From Pseudokineococcus lusitanus (GTDB taxonomy: Bacteria > Actinomycetota > Actinomycetes > Actinomycetales > Quadrisphaeraceae), in contig NZ_RJKN01000001.1 in NCBI RefSeq assembly GCF_003751265.1, forward strand, positions 372,001-436,000: 64,000 bases of DNA, in the 5' to 3' direction. Under the pieces are notes generated by a model. The model had not been told where the DNA came from and ran no database searches. It saw nothing but the letters and a program-made list of their open reading frames with translations. Below are positions 18,470 to 25,969 of the stretch, piece after piece. The translations under genes were made by a program, and so were the position numbers. Within the stretch, counting starts at the first letter, position 1. Every line of letters starts with the position of its first letter.

Positions 18470-19609
18470 ATGGCGGCGAAGCGGACCCTCGAGCAGCAGA
18501 TCGCCGTCTTCGGCGAGAGCGGGAGCGGCAAGACCGTGCTGCTGTCGTCCTTCTACGGCGCCCTGCAGGAGCCGGCCTTCCTCGACCGCAGCGTCTACCG
18601 CGTCTCGGCCGACGACGTCGGCCAGGGCATCCGGCTCCACAGCAACTACCTCGGCATGCGCGACGACGGCCGGCGCCCCGCGCTGACCGCCTTCGCCTCC
18701 ACCGCGTACCGCTTCTCCGCAACCTTCCGCGGCACGTCGCCGAAGAAGGCCGCCGTCGACGCGCTGCGGCTCGTGTGGCACGACTACCCCGGCGAGTGGT
18801 TCGCCGAGAGCCCCAGCAGCCCGACGGAGCAGCGGCGGAGGGCCGACACCTTCCGGTCCATGCTCGGGGCCGACGTCGCCCTCCTCCTCGTGGACGCCCA
18901 GCGGCTGATCGACGAGGCGGGTCAGGAGGAGAAGTACCTGAGGCTCCTGCTGACGAACATCCGGAACGGCATGCTCTCGCTCCGGGACGAGCTCCTCCCG
19001 GACGGCAAGCCGCTGCAGGACTTCCCGCGCATCTGGGTCCTCGCGCTGTCCAAGTCCGACCTCCTCCCGGACATGGACGTCTACGCCTTCCGCGACCTCG
19101 TCGTCGGGAAGGCCGGCAGCGACCTCGACGCCCTGCGCCGGGCCGTCGAGGAGCTCGTCGAGAGCACCGAGGCACTCTCCCTGGGCCAGGACTTCGTGCT
19201 GCTCTCGTCGGCTCGCTTCGACGCCGGGACCATCCGGGTCTCCGACCGCGTGGGCGTCGACCTCGTCCACCCGATGGCCGCCGTCCTCCCCCTGGAGACC
19301 CACGTGCGGTGGGCCTCCCTCAAGACGTTGCCCTCCAAGGTCGCCGACGCCCTCCTCGGGAGCGTCGACGGCATGGCCGGTGTCCTCGCCGGGCACAAGC
19401 TCCCGCTGCCCGGGCCCCTCGGCCTGCTCGTCGGGCTCCTCGGCCCCGACGTGGCCAAGGCGGCCGCCGAGCTCGCGGGCGGGAAGCTCAAGGACGCGCA
19501 TGCGACCGCCCTGCGGAGGAAGGAGTACGCGGCCGCGACGCTGGCGGCCTTCAAGATGGCCCTCGAGCGGGCGGAGAAGGACAAGGTCCTGCTGCGGAGC
19601 CCCCGGTGA
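18470..19609 (+). CDS. P-loop GTPase-like protein of unknown role
   Basis: 379 residues. G1/Walker A GESGSGKT at 15-22; G3-like HDYPG (Asp105, Gly108); G4-like SKSD (194-197) in place of NKxD. This set supports a GTPase of the TRAFAC-like class rather than an AAA or kinase fold. The C-terminal third (about 295-345) is Gly/Leu-rich with a hydrophobic stretch LPLPGPLGLLVGLLGP, possibly membrane-interacting. ATG at 18470 lies 7 nt after TAAGGT (18457-18462), so probably leaderless. It overlaps the next gene by GTGA, so the two are coupled. Large single-domain GTPases with small coupled partners occur in predicted conflict systems, but I cannot name this one. Confidence 0.7.
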   Translation: MAAKRTLEQQIAVFGESGSGKTVLLSSFYGALQEPAFLDRSVYRVSADDVGQGIRLHSNYLGMRDDGRRPALTAFASTAYRFSATFRGTSPKKAAVDALRLVWHDYPGEWFAESPSSPTEQRRRADTFRSMLGADVALLLVDAQRLIDEAGQEEKYLRLLLTNIRNGMLSLRDELLPDGKPLQDFPRIWVLALSKSDLLPDMDVYAFRDLVVGKAGSDLDALRRAVEELVESTEALSLGQDFVLLSSARFDAGTIRVSDRVGVDLVHPMAAVLPLETHVRWASLKTLPSKVADALLGSVDGMAGVLAGHKLPLPGPLGLLVGLLGPDVAKAAAELAGGKLKDAHATALRRKEYAAATLAAFKMALERAEKDKVLLRSPR

Positions 19610-19950
19610 CCTACCTGTGGGCCACGCGCGGGCGGAGCTGGGGCTTCCGGCTGCTCCGCACCGGCGGCCTCGACGACCCGTTGCCCACCTACGAGGCCGC
19701 CTTCGCCGCGGCGGCGGACGACGTCGAGGTGTGGCAGGTGACGGCTGCGGGCGGTGCGCTCCGCTTCCCCGACCCCCTGGGCCGCCGCGACCGCTCGGGT
19801 CGCGTGATCCCGCACGACTTCGTCCTGCTCGGGGGTGACGCCGCGGGGATCACCTCCGTCGAGGAGGGCCGTCGACGGCTCTGGCCCCAGGTCGAACGGG
19901 TCTTCGCCGCGGCCTACGACAGCCCGGCGCCCCCCACGCCCCGCCCGTGA
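19606..19950 (+). CDS. Small protein translationally coupled to the GTPase
   Basis: 114 residues, GTG at 19606 overlapping the TGA of the GTPase gene. Features: YLWATRGRSWGFRLLRTGG at the start, then an acidic segment, then ALRFPDPLGRRDRSGRVIPHDFVLL and a short helix VEEGRRRLWPQVERVF, ending in a Pro-rich tail. No membrane segment or catalytic motif that I recognise. Because the stop and start overlap, it is almost certainly a dedicated partner of the upstream GTPase, for example an effector, activator or adaptor. It converges on the NERD-helicase gene with a 16-bp gap. Confidence 0.65.
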   Translation: MTYLWATRGRSWGFRLLRTGGLDDPLPTYEAAFAAAADDVEVWQVTAAGGALRFPDPLGRRDRSGRVIPHDFVLLGGDAAGITSVEEGRRRLWPQVERVFAAAYDSPAPPTPRP

Positions 19951-19966
19951 CCGGGGTCGCCACCGG

Positions 19967-21619
19967 CTAGCCCCGGTGCAGCCTCCGCACCACGCTCTCG
20001 CCGCCCACGCGGCGCACCTCCTCGACGTCACCGCACACCACGAGCAGGTCCCGTGCTCGCGACAACCCGACGTAGAGCATCTCCCGTGCCCTGGCGTCGT
20101 CCCGGAAGCCGTTGAGCGCCAGGACCACCGCCGGCCTCTCGAGTCCTTTGAAGCCGAGCACGTGGCCGTAGAAGACGTCGGCGTCCTCGGAGTCGTCCCA
20201 GAAGGAGGCCCAGTACGCGTCCTGGCCCTGTGCCTGGAGCTCCACCTGGACGTTGTGCCGGTGGTGCGTCGTCAGCAGCGCCACCGCCGACGCCGGCCAC
20301 CCCTCCTCCTCGACCAGCCGCACCACCTCGTCGTCCGCCGCGGACACGGCGTCCTCCGTGGCGCACACGACGAGACGGGCGGGGACGCCGTCGCCGCCTC
20401 GCGACGTCATCCGCGTCCTCGTGAGGGTGTCGAAGGTCCCGGCGATCTGACGGGTGTTGCGGAGGTTCTCGCCGAGCGGGAACGACGGGAGGTCGACCGC
20501 AGGGCGTCCTTGCCGTGCGAAGACGCGTTGCCCCTCGTCGGTGAAGACGTAGAGGTGCCCGTGGTCCGGCGACCGGAGAGCCGCCAGGACCGCCGGCCAC
20601 CAGCTGTCGGCGAAGTCCTGCGCCTCGTCGACGATGACCGCGTCGAAACGCTCGGCGAGAGGCAGCGCCTCGGCGACCTCGACCATGCGGGCGGGGAGGT
20701 GCACCTCCCAGTAGCGGCTGTCGTCGTCGGTCCCCGACGGCACCCCCCACCCGAGACCCATGCCGTGGAAGGTGCCGACGTACGCCGGCCGGTGGCGACG
20801 GGGGAAGCCCACGACGGACCGCCGCAGGTGCTCGGCCAGCCCCCGCGAGTAGCAGATGAGGGCGACGCGGTGGCCGTCCCGTGTCATCCGCCGGGCCTTC
20901 TCCAGCGCGAGCCACGTCTTGCCGCTGCCTGCTCCGCCCCGGATCTCGACCCTGGGGTGGTCAACCAGGAGGTCGAGCATCCGTCCCTGGTCCTTGGTGA
21001 GCAGGTCGCAGAAGCTCTCCCGCTCGCGGAGGGACGCCACGAGGTCCCGCTGAGGCACCGACGGTCCCTCGAGGACGTCGACCATGAGCTCGACGTCCTC
21101 GGCGGTCGGCACGACGCCGTCGGTCCGTGCGCGGTCGAGCGCGTCGCGCACACGCTCCGCGACCCACGGGAGGTCGGTGCGGTCCAGCACCATCCACCGT
21201 GGGGCATCGGTCGTGTCGTGGTCGGGCGGCAACGTTGTGGCCGGCAGCGCGACCAGGTGGACGGAGCGGAGGTCCTCGGCAAGCGGCCACCGTGGGTGCC
21301 GGCGCAGCGCCTCGCGGAGGAGGTACTTGCACGTCCGTGCCTGGTCGACGGGGTGCACGACCTTGACCCCGTCGCCGCTCGACTGACGCCACCGGCCGTC
21401 ACGCCGGAACACGCTGCCGCCCTTGACCTCCATGACCGCGACGCCCACGCCCGGCCACGCGACGATGACGTCCGCCTCGCGGTCCTGCTCGCGGTCGCTG
21501 AAGCGTTGCCCGCAGACGATCACCGCGTCGTCGGGAAGCCCGTCCCTGAGGCGGTGCACGACGTCACGCTCGCTCGCGTGGGCGAAGTCCGGCTCCGCCG
21601 GCACCAGCCGCGCGGTCAC
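19967..21619 (-). CDS. NERD nuclease-SF1 helicase fusion
   Basis: 550 residues. N-terminal NERD (nuclease-related) domain, about 15-130, with READVIV (Asp50) and VMEVKGG (Glu64, Lys66) forming a D-ExK nuclease core. SF1 helicase follows: Walker A GGAGSGKT (228-235), VGTFHGMG (about 281-288), Walker B VDEAQD (330-335), ENLRNTRQIAG, and GLSRARDLLVV near the C-terminus. About 550 residues is compact for a UvrD-like enzyme, so accessory subdomains are short. GTG at 21619 follows GAGGGA. NERD-helicases are suspected of DNA processing or defence, but no function is established for this one. It converges with the GTPase pair. Confidence 0.85.
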   Translation of the reverse strand: MTARLVPAEPDFAHASERDVVHRLRDGLPDDAVIVCGQRFSDREQDREADVIVAWPGVGVAVMEVKGGSVFRRDGRWRQSSGDGVKVVHPVDQARTCKYLLREALRRHPRWPLAEDLRSVHLVALPATTLPPDHDTTDAPRWMVLDRTDLPWVAERVRDALDRARTDGVVPTAEDVELMVDVLEGPSVPQRDLVASLRERESFCDLLTKDQGRMLDLLVDHPRVEIRGGAGSGKTWLALEKARRMTRDGHRVALICYSRGLAEHLRRSVVGFPRRHRPAYVGTFHGMGLGWGVPSGTDDDSRYWEVHLPARMVEVAEALPLAERFDAVIVDEAQDFADSWWPAVLAALRSPDHGHLYVFTDEGQRVFARQGRPAVDLPSFPLGENLRNTRQIAGTFDTLTRTRMTSRGGDGVPARLVVCATEDAVSAADDEVVRLVEEEGWPASAVALLTTHHRHNVQVELQAQGQDAYWASFWDDSEDADVFYGHVLGFKGLERPAVVLALNGFRDDARAREMLYVGLSRARDLLVVCGDVEEVRRVGGESVVRRLHRG

Positions 21620-21743
21620 GCGCGTCCCTCGGTCGTCGTCGCTGCTGCCATGGCTCCCCCGAGGCCGTCGGACGTGGTGCGCGACATCCTGCCCCGGCAG
21701 GCGGGTCGGCTGCGTCCGTCCGTGGCCGCCGGTCGGCCGCCGG

Positions 21744-22409
21744 TCAGGAGGCGCCGTCCGCGCGCTGCGGAGGGCACGTGCCCCCGGGCGTCGTCAGCAG
21801 CTCGTAGTGCCAGACCTCGTTGGCGTACACCTGGCACAGGCCGTGGCGGGCGCCGTGCTGCGAAATCCAGTACGCGGCGTCGGTGGGGCCGACGTCGACC
21901 GCGTCGCCGCCGACGTGCGCGGAGGTGCCCGGCGTCGCGACCCAGCGCAGCGCCTCCTCCTCGCTGCCGTACGTGCGGACGGCGTCGTCGAGCAGGTGCT
22001 CCTGGTACCCGACGCTGCGCCACCCGCTCGTGAGGAGCACCTCCACGCCGTCCTGCGCGGCGTCCGCCGTAGCCGCCCGCACCGCGGCGAGCAGCGCCGG
22101 GTCCAGGCCGGCGACGGCGGGGTGGTCGGTGTCCGCCGCCGTCACCCGTTCCCCGCCCACCCGTCCGTCCGCCCGGCCCGGCTCGCCGCGCAGCCCGGGC
22201 GGCACCGCGCCGGCCACGGCGTCGCGGACGCCGGTCCCCTCGCCCCCGGGCAGCGACGTCGCGGCGGCGACCGCCCCGGCGCCGAGCAGTGCCACGAGCA
22301 CCCCGGCGACGACCGCGCGACGGCGGCCCCACGGCGGACGGCGCCCCTCCGGCGGGACGTCGGCGACGGGCACGGGACGGTCGGCACGGGGTCGGGCGTG
22401 GCTGCTCAC
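21744..22409 (-). CDS. VanY-type D,D-carboxypeptidase/endopeptidase (M15)
   Basis: 221 residues. N-terminal cytosolic tail (~30), one membrane anchor (about 31-52, RAVVAGVLVALLGAGAVAAA), then an extracytoplasmic M15 zinc peptidase: LLTSGWRS, TSAHVGGDAVD (SxHxxGxAxD; His165, Asp172) and EVWHYE (His201). Acts on the D-Ala-containing peptides of peptidoglycan. The domain is intact. GTG at 22409; the ribosome site is weak. Divergent from a VanR/VanS-like two-component pair, with a palindromic hairpin between them. This suggests cell-wall-responsive control, but ligand and target are unknown. Confidence 0.85.
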   Translation of the reverse strand: MSSHARPRADRPVPVADVPPEGRRPPWGRRRAVVAGVLVALLGAGAVAAATSLPGGEGTGVRDAVAGAVPPGLRGEPGRADGRVGGERVTAADTDHPAVAGLDPALLAAVRAATADAAQDGVEVLLTSGWRSVGYQEHLLDDAVRTYGSEEEALRWVATPGTSAHVGGDAVDVGPTDAAYWISQHGARHGLCQVYANEVWHYELLTTPGGTCPPQRADGAS

Positions 22410-22429
22410 GACGGCAGGTCACCGCACCG

Positions 22430-22489
22430 GGTGTTGCGCGGGCGTCTGCCCGGCAGCAGACACGGGCGCAACACCGGGCTGCCTACCGT
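22430..22489 (+). promoter_or_regulatory. Nested inverted repeat and leaderless promoter of the two-component operon
   Basis: A perfect 10-bp inverted repeat (GGTGTTGCGC at 22430-22439, GCGCAACACC at 22466-22475) encloses a second 6-bp one (GTCTGC at 22444-22449, GCAGAC at 22456-22461). It occupies the -35 region upstream of TACCGT (22484-22489), which is 6 nt before the GTG of the response regulator. Probable binding site between the divergent vanY-like gene and the regulator. Confidence 0.55.
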
Positions 22490-22495
22490 GGGCCC

Positions 22496-23173
22496 GTGCG
22501 GGTGCTGGTGGTCGAGGACGAGCCCTACCTGGCGGAGGCGGTGCGCGACGGGCTCCGCCTGGCGGCCGTCCCGGCGGACGTCGCCCCCGACGGCGCGCGC
22601 GCCCTGGAGATGCTGCGGGAGAACCGGTACGACGTCGTCGTGCTCGACCGCGACCTGCCGGTCGTCCCGGGCGACGAGGTCGCCCGCGTCGTCGCCGCGA
22701 CGCCGGACGGGCCCCGGGTGCTCATGCTCACCGCGGCGGACCGCCTGGACGACAAGGCCTCCGGCTTCGCCCTCGGGGCGGACGACTACCTCGTCAAGCC
22801 CTTCGCGATGCGCGAGCTCGTCCTCCGGGTGCGGGCGGTGGCCCGGCGCGCCGGCCCCGGGCGGCCGCCGGTCCTCGAGGCGGAGGGCGTCCGCCTCGAC
22901 CCCTTCCGCCGCGAGGTCCACCGCGAGGGCCACCACGTCCCGCTGACCCGCAAGCAGTTCGCCGTCCTCGAGGTCCTCATGGCCGCGGACGGCGGCGTCG
23001 TCAGCGCCGAGGACCTCCTCGAGCAGGCCTGGGACGCGCACGCCGACCCCTTCACCGGGGCCGTCCGCGTGACCATGTCGACGTTGCGCTCGCGGCTGGG
23101 CGCCCCCGCCGTCATCCACACCGTCACGGGCGTCGGCTACCGCTTCGGCGGCCCCGCCGCGCCGGCACCGTGA
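22496..23173 (+). CDS. OmpR/VanR-type response regulator
   Basis: 225 residues. Receiver domain (1-115) with acidic pocket VEDE, phospho-acceptor Asp in VVVLDRDLP, Thr in LMLTAAD and Lys in DDYLVKPF. C-terminal OmpR winged helix (about 128-220) with LTRKQFAVLEVLM, and HTVTGVGYRF at the end. GTG at 22496 is 6 nt after a TACCGT box, so leaderless. Overlaps the histidine kinase gene by GTGA. Likely target is the divergent VanY-like gene through the hairpin at 22430-22475, and possibly itself. Confidence 0.92.
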   Translation: MRVLVVEDEPYLAEAVRDGLRLAAVPADVAPDGARALEMLRENRYDVVVLDRDLPVVPGDEVARVVAATPDGPRVLMLTAADRLDDKASGFALGADDYLVKPFAMRELVLRVRAVARRAGPGRPPVLEAEGVRLDPFRREVHREGHHVPLTRKQFAVLEVLMAADGGVVSAEDLLEQAWDAHADPFTGAVRVTMSTLRSRLGAPAVIHTVTGVGYRFGGPAAPAP

Positions 23174-24267
23174 CGACCTGCGCGGCGGCGCGGCCGGTCC
23201 GACGTCGAGCACCCGGGCTCCGCGCCCGACTGGCGCTCAGCTACGCGGGCGTCGCCCTCGTCGCCGGCCTGGTCCTCGCCGGCGTCCTCCTCGTCGTCCT
23301 GCGGTACGTCCCGGACGAGCACCTCGCCGTGCTCGACGGCGGCGGCTTCGCGCCCAGCCGGGGCGACCTCGTCACCGCGGCGCTCCCCCTCGTCGGGGCG
23401 GGCCTCGCCGGGCTCGTCGTCCTCGGGCTCGCGTGCGGCTGGGTCGTCGCCGGCCGGGTCCTGCGACCGCTCGAGGCGGTGGCGCTCGCGGCACGGCGGG
23501 CCGCCGACGGGTCCCTCTCCCACCGGGTGCGCCTGCCCGGGCCCGACGACGAGCTGCGGCGCCTCGCCGACGACGTCGACCAGATGCTCGAGCGGCTCGA
23601 GACGGCCTTCGAGGAGCAACGCCGCTTCACCGCCAACGCCTCCCACGAGCTCCGGACGCCGACCGCCGCGGTGCGGGCCGTCGTCGAGGTGGCGCGGGCC
23701 GACCCGGCGGGCCGTGACGTCGACGAGGTGCTGGCCAGGGTCGCCGAGCTCACCGACCGCTCGGCGGCGACGCTGGAGGCCCTGCTGCAGCTGGCCCGCG
23801 CCGAGCGGGGCGTGGTGGGCCGCGAGCCGTGCGACCTCGTCGAGGTCCTCGAGGACGCGCTCGTCGAGGCCGGCGGCGACCTCGAGGTGCTCGTCGACGT
23901 CCCGCCCGGGCCCGTCCGCGTCCTCGGTGACCGCGCCCTGCTGGACCGGCTCGCGGGCAACCTCGTCCGCAACGCCCGGGTCCACAACCTGCCGACCGGC
24001 GGGACGGTGTGGGCGGCCGTCGAGACCGGGCCAGCGGGGGTCGTCCTCCGTGTCGCCAGCACCGGGGCGCCGCTCGACCCGGTCACGGTCGACGGGCTCG
24101 CGCGGCCCTTCGTCCGTGGTGCGGGCCGCGTCGCGGGGGACGGCGGCAGCGGGCTCGGCCTCGCCGTCGTCGCGTCGGTGGCGCGGGCCCACGGCGCCCG
24201 CCTGGCGCTCGCGGCCAGGCCCGGCGGCGGGCTCGACGTGCGCGTCACGTTCCCCTCCACCGGCTGA
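23170..24267 (+). CDS. Sensor histidine kinase (VanS-like)
   Basis: 365 residues, GTG at 23170 overlapping the regulator stop. Two transmembrane helices (about 22-45 and 70-95) flank a very short extracytoplasmic loop of ~25 residues (begins VPDEHLAVLDGGG). Then HAMP (PLEAVALAARRAADGSLSHR), dimerisation/phospho-acceptor box NASHELRTPTAAV, N box NLVRNARVHN and G box GGSGLGLAVV. The tiny outer loop means it senses within the membrane or at its surface, or through a partner such as the nearby peptidase. The MFS gene follows 36 bp downstream and might be cotranscribed. Confidence 0.92.
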   Translation: MTTCAAARPVRRRAPGLRARLALSYAGVALVAGLVLAGVLLVVLRYVPDEHLAVLDGGGFAPSRGDLVTAALPLVGAGLAGLVVLGLACGWVVAGRVLRPLEAVALAARRAADGSLSHRVRLPGPDDELRRLADDVDQMLERLETAFEEQRRFTANASHELRTPTAAVRAVVEVARADPAGRDVDEVLARVAELTDRSAATLEALLQLARAERGVVGREPCDLVEVLEDALVEAGGDLEVLVDVPPGPVRVLGDRALLDRLAGNLVRNARVHNLPTGGTVWAAVETGPAGVVLRVASTGAPLDPVTVDGLARPFVRGAGRVAGDGGSGLGLAVVASVARAHGARLALAARPGGGLDVRVTFPSTG

Positions 24268-24303
24268 GGCCCCGCCCGGGGCGGCGTGCGGCACCATGCC
24301 GCC

Positions 24304-25518
24304 GTGACGACCCGGGAGGCACGCAGGCCGCTCGTCGTCCTCGCCGCCGCCACCGCGCTGGCCATGGGCGTGTGGTTCTCGACGTCGGCCGTCGTCCCCC
24401 AGCTCGTCGCCGCCTGGGACCTGCGCCCCACCGGCGCCGCGCTGCTCACGGTCGCCGTCCAGCTCGGCTTCGTCGCCGGGGCGCTCCTGTCGGCCGGCAC
24501 GGGCCTCGCCGACGCGGTGCCGGCCCGCCGGCTCGTCGCCGTCGGCGCCCTCGGCGCCGGGGCGGCCAACGCCGCGCTGCTCCTCGCCGACGGCCTCGGC
24601 GTCGCCCTCGCCGCGCGGGCGGTCACCGGGGCCCTCCTCGCCCTCGTCTACCCCTCCGCCCTCAAGGAGGTCGCCACGTGGTCGCGGCGGCGGCGCGGGA
24701 GGGCGATGGGCGCCATGGTCGGCGCCCTCACCCTCGGCACCGCGCTGCCGCACGTCGTGGCCGGGGTGGCCGCGCTCGGCGGCGGGACGACGCCGTCCCC
24801 CGCCGTCCCGTGGCAGGGGGTCGTCGTCGGCACGAGCGTCCTGGCCCTCGTCGGGGGGCTGCTCGCCCTCACGCTGCGGCGCTCCGGCCCCCACGCCCGA
24901 CCCCCCGCGGCCTTCGACCGCCGGGCGGCGCTGGCCGCGCTGCGACGCCGTCCGGTGGTCCTCGCCGTCGCCGCCTACGCCGGTCACATGTGGGAGCTGT
25001 ACGCGATGTGGGCATGGGTCGGGGCCCTCGTCGGGACGCTCGGCGTCGTCGGCGCGGGCGGCACCCCGTGGCTCACGGCCGCCGCCGTCGCGGCCGGTGC
25101 GCCGGGGTGCCTCCTCGTCGGCGCCCTCGGCGACCGCGTCGGGCGGCCCCGCGCCGTCCTCGTCTGCGTCGCCGGCTCCGTCACGGCCGCGGTCGCCCTC
25201 GCCGTCCTGCGGGGCGGGCCGGGGTGGCTCCTCGTCGCCCTCCTGCTGGCGTGGGGCTTCTGGGTCGTGGCCGACTCCGCGCAGCTGTCGGCGCTCGTCA
25301 CCGAGCGGGCCGACCCCGACCTCGTCGGCGGCGCCGTCGCCGTCCAGATGGCCGTCGGCTACCTCACGACCGCCGTCACGGTGTGGCTCGTCCCCGTCGT
25401 CGTCGCGGCCGCCTCGTGGTCGGCCGCCCTCGTCGTGCTCGCGGCCGGCTCGGTCCTGGGCGGCGCCGCCCTCGTCGTCCTCCTGCGGGACGAGCGGCGG
25501 GCCGCCGTCGCCGCCTGA
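24304..25518 (+). CDS. Major facilitator superfamily transporter
   Basis: 404 residues with about twelve hydrophobic segments. The N-half has WFSTSAVVPQLVAAW in helix 1 and YPSALKEVATWSRRRRGRAMG in the loop after helix 4. The C-half has YAGHMWELYAMWAWVG in helix 7 and GDRVGRPRAVLV as the second Arg-rich cytosolic loop. Pattern resembles nitrate/cyanate or drug-type MFS (YcaD/CynX-like) members; substrate not known. GTG at 24304 removes an implausible 6-residue extension. Lies 36 bp after the histidine kinase; the stop is 3 bp from the convergent small membrane gene. Confidence 0.85.
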   Translation: MTTREARRPLVVLAAATALAMGVWFSTSAVVPQLVAAWDLRPTGAALLTVAVQLGFVAGALLSAGTGLADAVPARRLVAVGALGAGAANAALLLADGLGVALAARAVTGALLALVYPSALKEVATWSRRRRGRAMGAMVGALTLGTALPHVVAGVAALGGGTTPSPAVPWQGVVVGTSVLALVGGLLALTLRRSGPHARPPAAFDRRAALAALRRRPVVLAVAAYAGHMWELYAMWAWVGALVGTLGVVGAGGTPWLTAAAVAAGAPGCLLVGALGDRVGRPRAVLVCVAGSVTAAVALAVLRGGPGWLLVALLLAWGFWVVADSAQLSALVTERADPDLVGGAVAVQMAVGYLTTAVTVWLVPVVVAAASWSAALVVLAAGSVLGGAALVVLLRDERRAAVAA

Positions 25519-25521
25519 GCC

Positions 25522-25827
25522 TCAGGCCGCCGCGAGCCAGAGCAGCGGGACGACGACGAGGAGCCCGACGACGAGCGCCCCCAGCGCGAGGACGCCGAGC
25601 AGGCACCAGCCCAGCACCTCGCCCGCGCGCGCCACCTCGGCGCCGGGCAGCCCCTCCGAGAGGCAGCGGCGCCGGGCGGAGCGGCCGAGGACGACGCCGA
25701 GGACGGGCCCGACGACGGGCAGCACCAGCGGCAGCACGACCGCGAGCAGCGCCTCGGCCGGCGTCCCCGCCGGCGCGCGCGAGACCACGAGCGCCGCGAC
25801 GGGCGCGCGCAGCAGCGGGGTGGGCAT
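25522..25827 (-). CDS. Small DUF4190-like membrane protein
   Basis: 101 residues with two hydrophobic hairpins: AEALLAVVLPLVLPVVGPVLGVVLG (about 25-50) and VLGWCLLGVLALGALVVGLLVVVPLLWL (about 70-97), separated by a short Arg/Cys loop. The layout, a Gly/Pro-kinked first helix pair and a G-x-V-L-G second pair, matches DUF4190-type proteins, whose role is unknown. ATG at 25827 chosen; ribosome site weak and a longer N-terminus is possible. Convergent with the MFS gene, 3 bp apart. Confidence 0.6.
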   Translation of the reverse strand: MPTPLLRAPVAALVVSRAPAGTPAEALLAVVLPLVLPVVGPVLGVVLGRSARRRCLSEGLPGAEVARAGEVLGWCLLGVLALGALVVGLLVVVPLLWLAAA

Positions 25828-25969
25828 GCCCCAGGGTGCGCCGAGCGCCCGGGTCGTCGTGCCCCGCAGCGGGTCCGCGGGCGGCGGCTCACCCGTCCGG
25901 CCCAGCCCGGGCGGCGGCGCCCGTCCCCGCGCGGGTCGCCGGACGGGCCCCGCGCGGCGACGATGCGGT

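Noticed and set aside
18470-21619. Recent horizontal acquisition of the GTPase/NERD patch
   Set aside because: No tRNA, integrase, direct repeats or clear composition shift at its edges; it remains possible but not supported.
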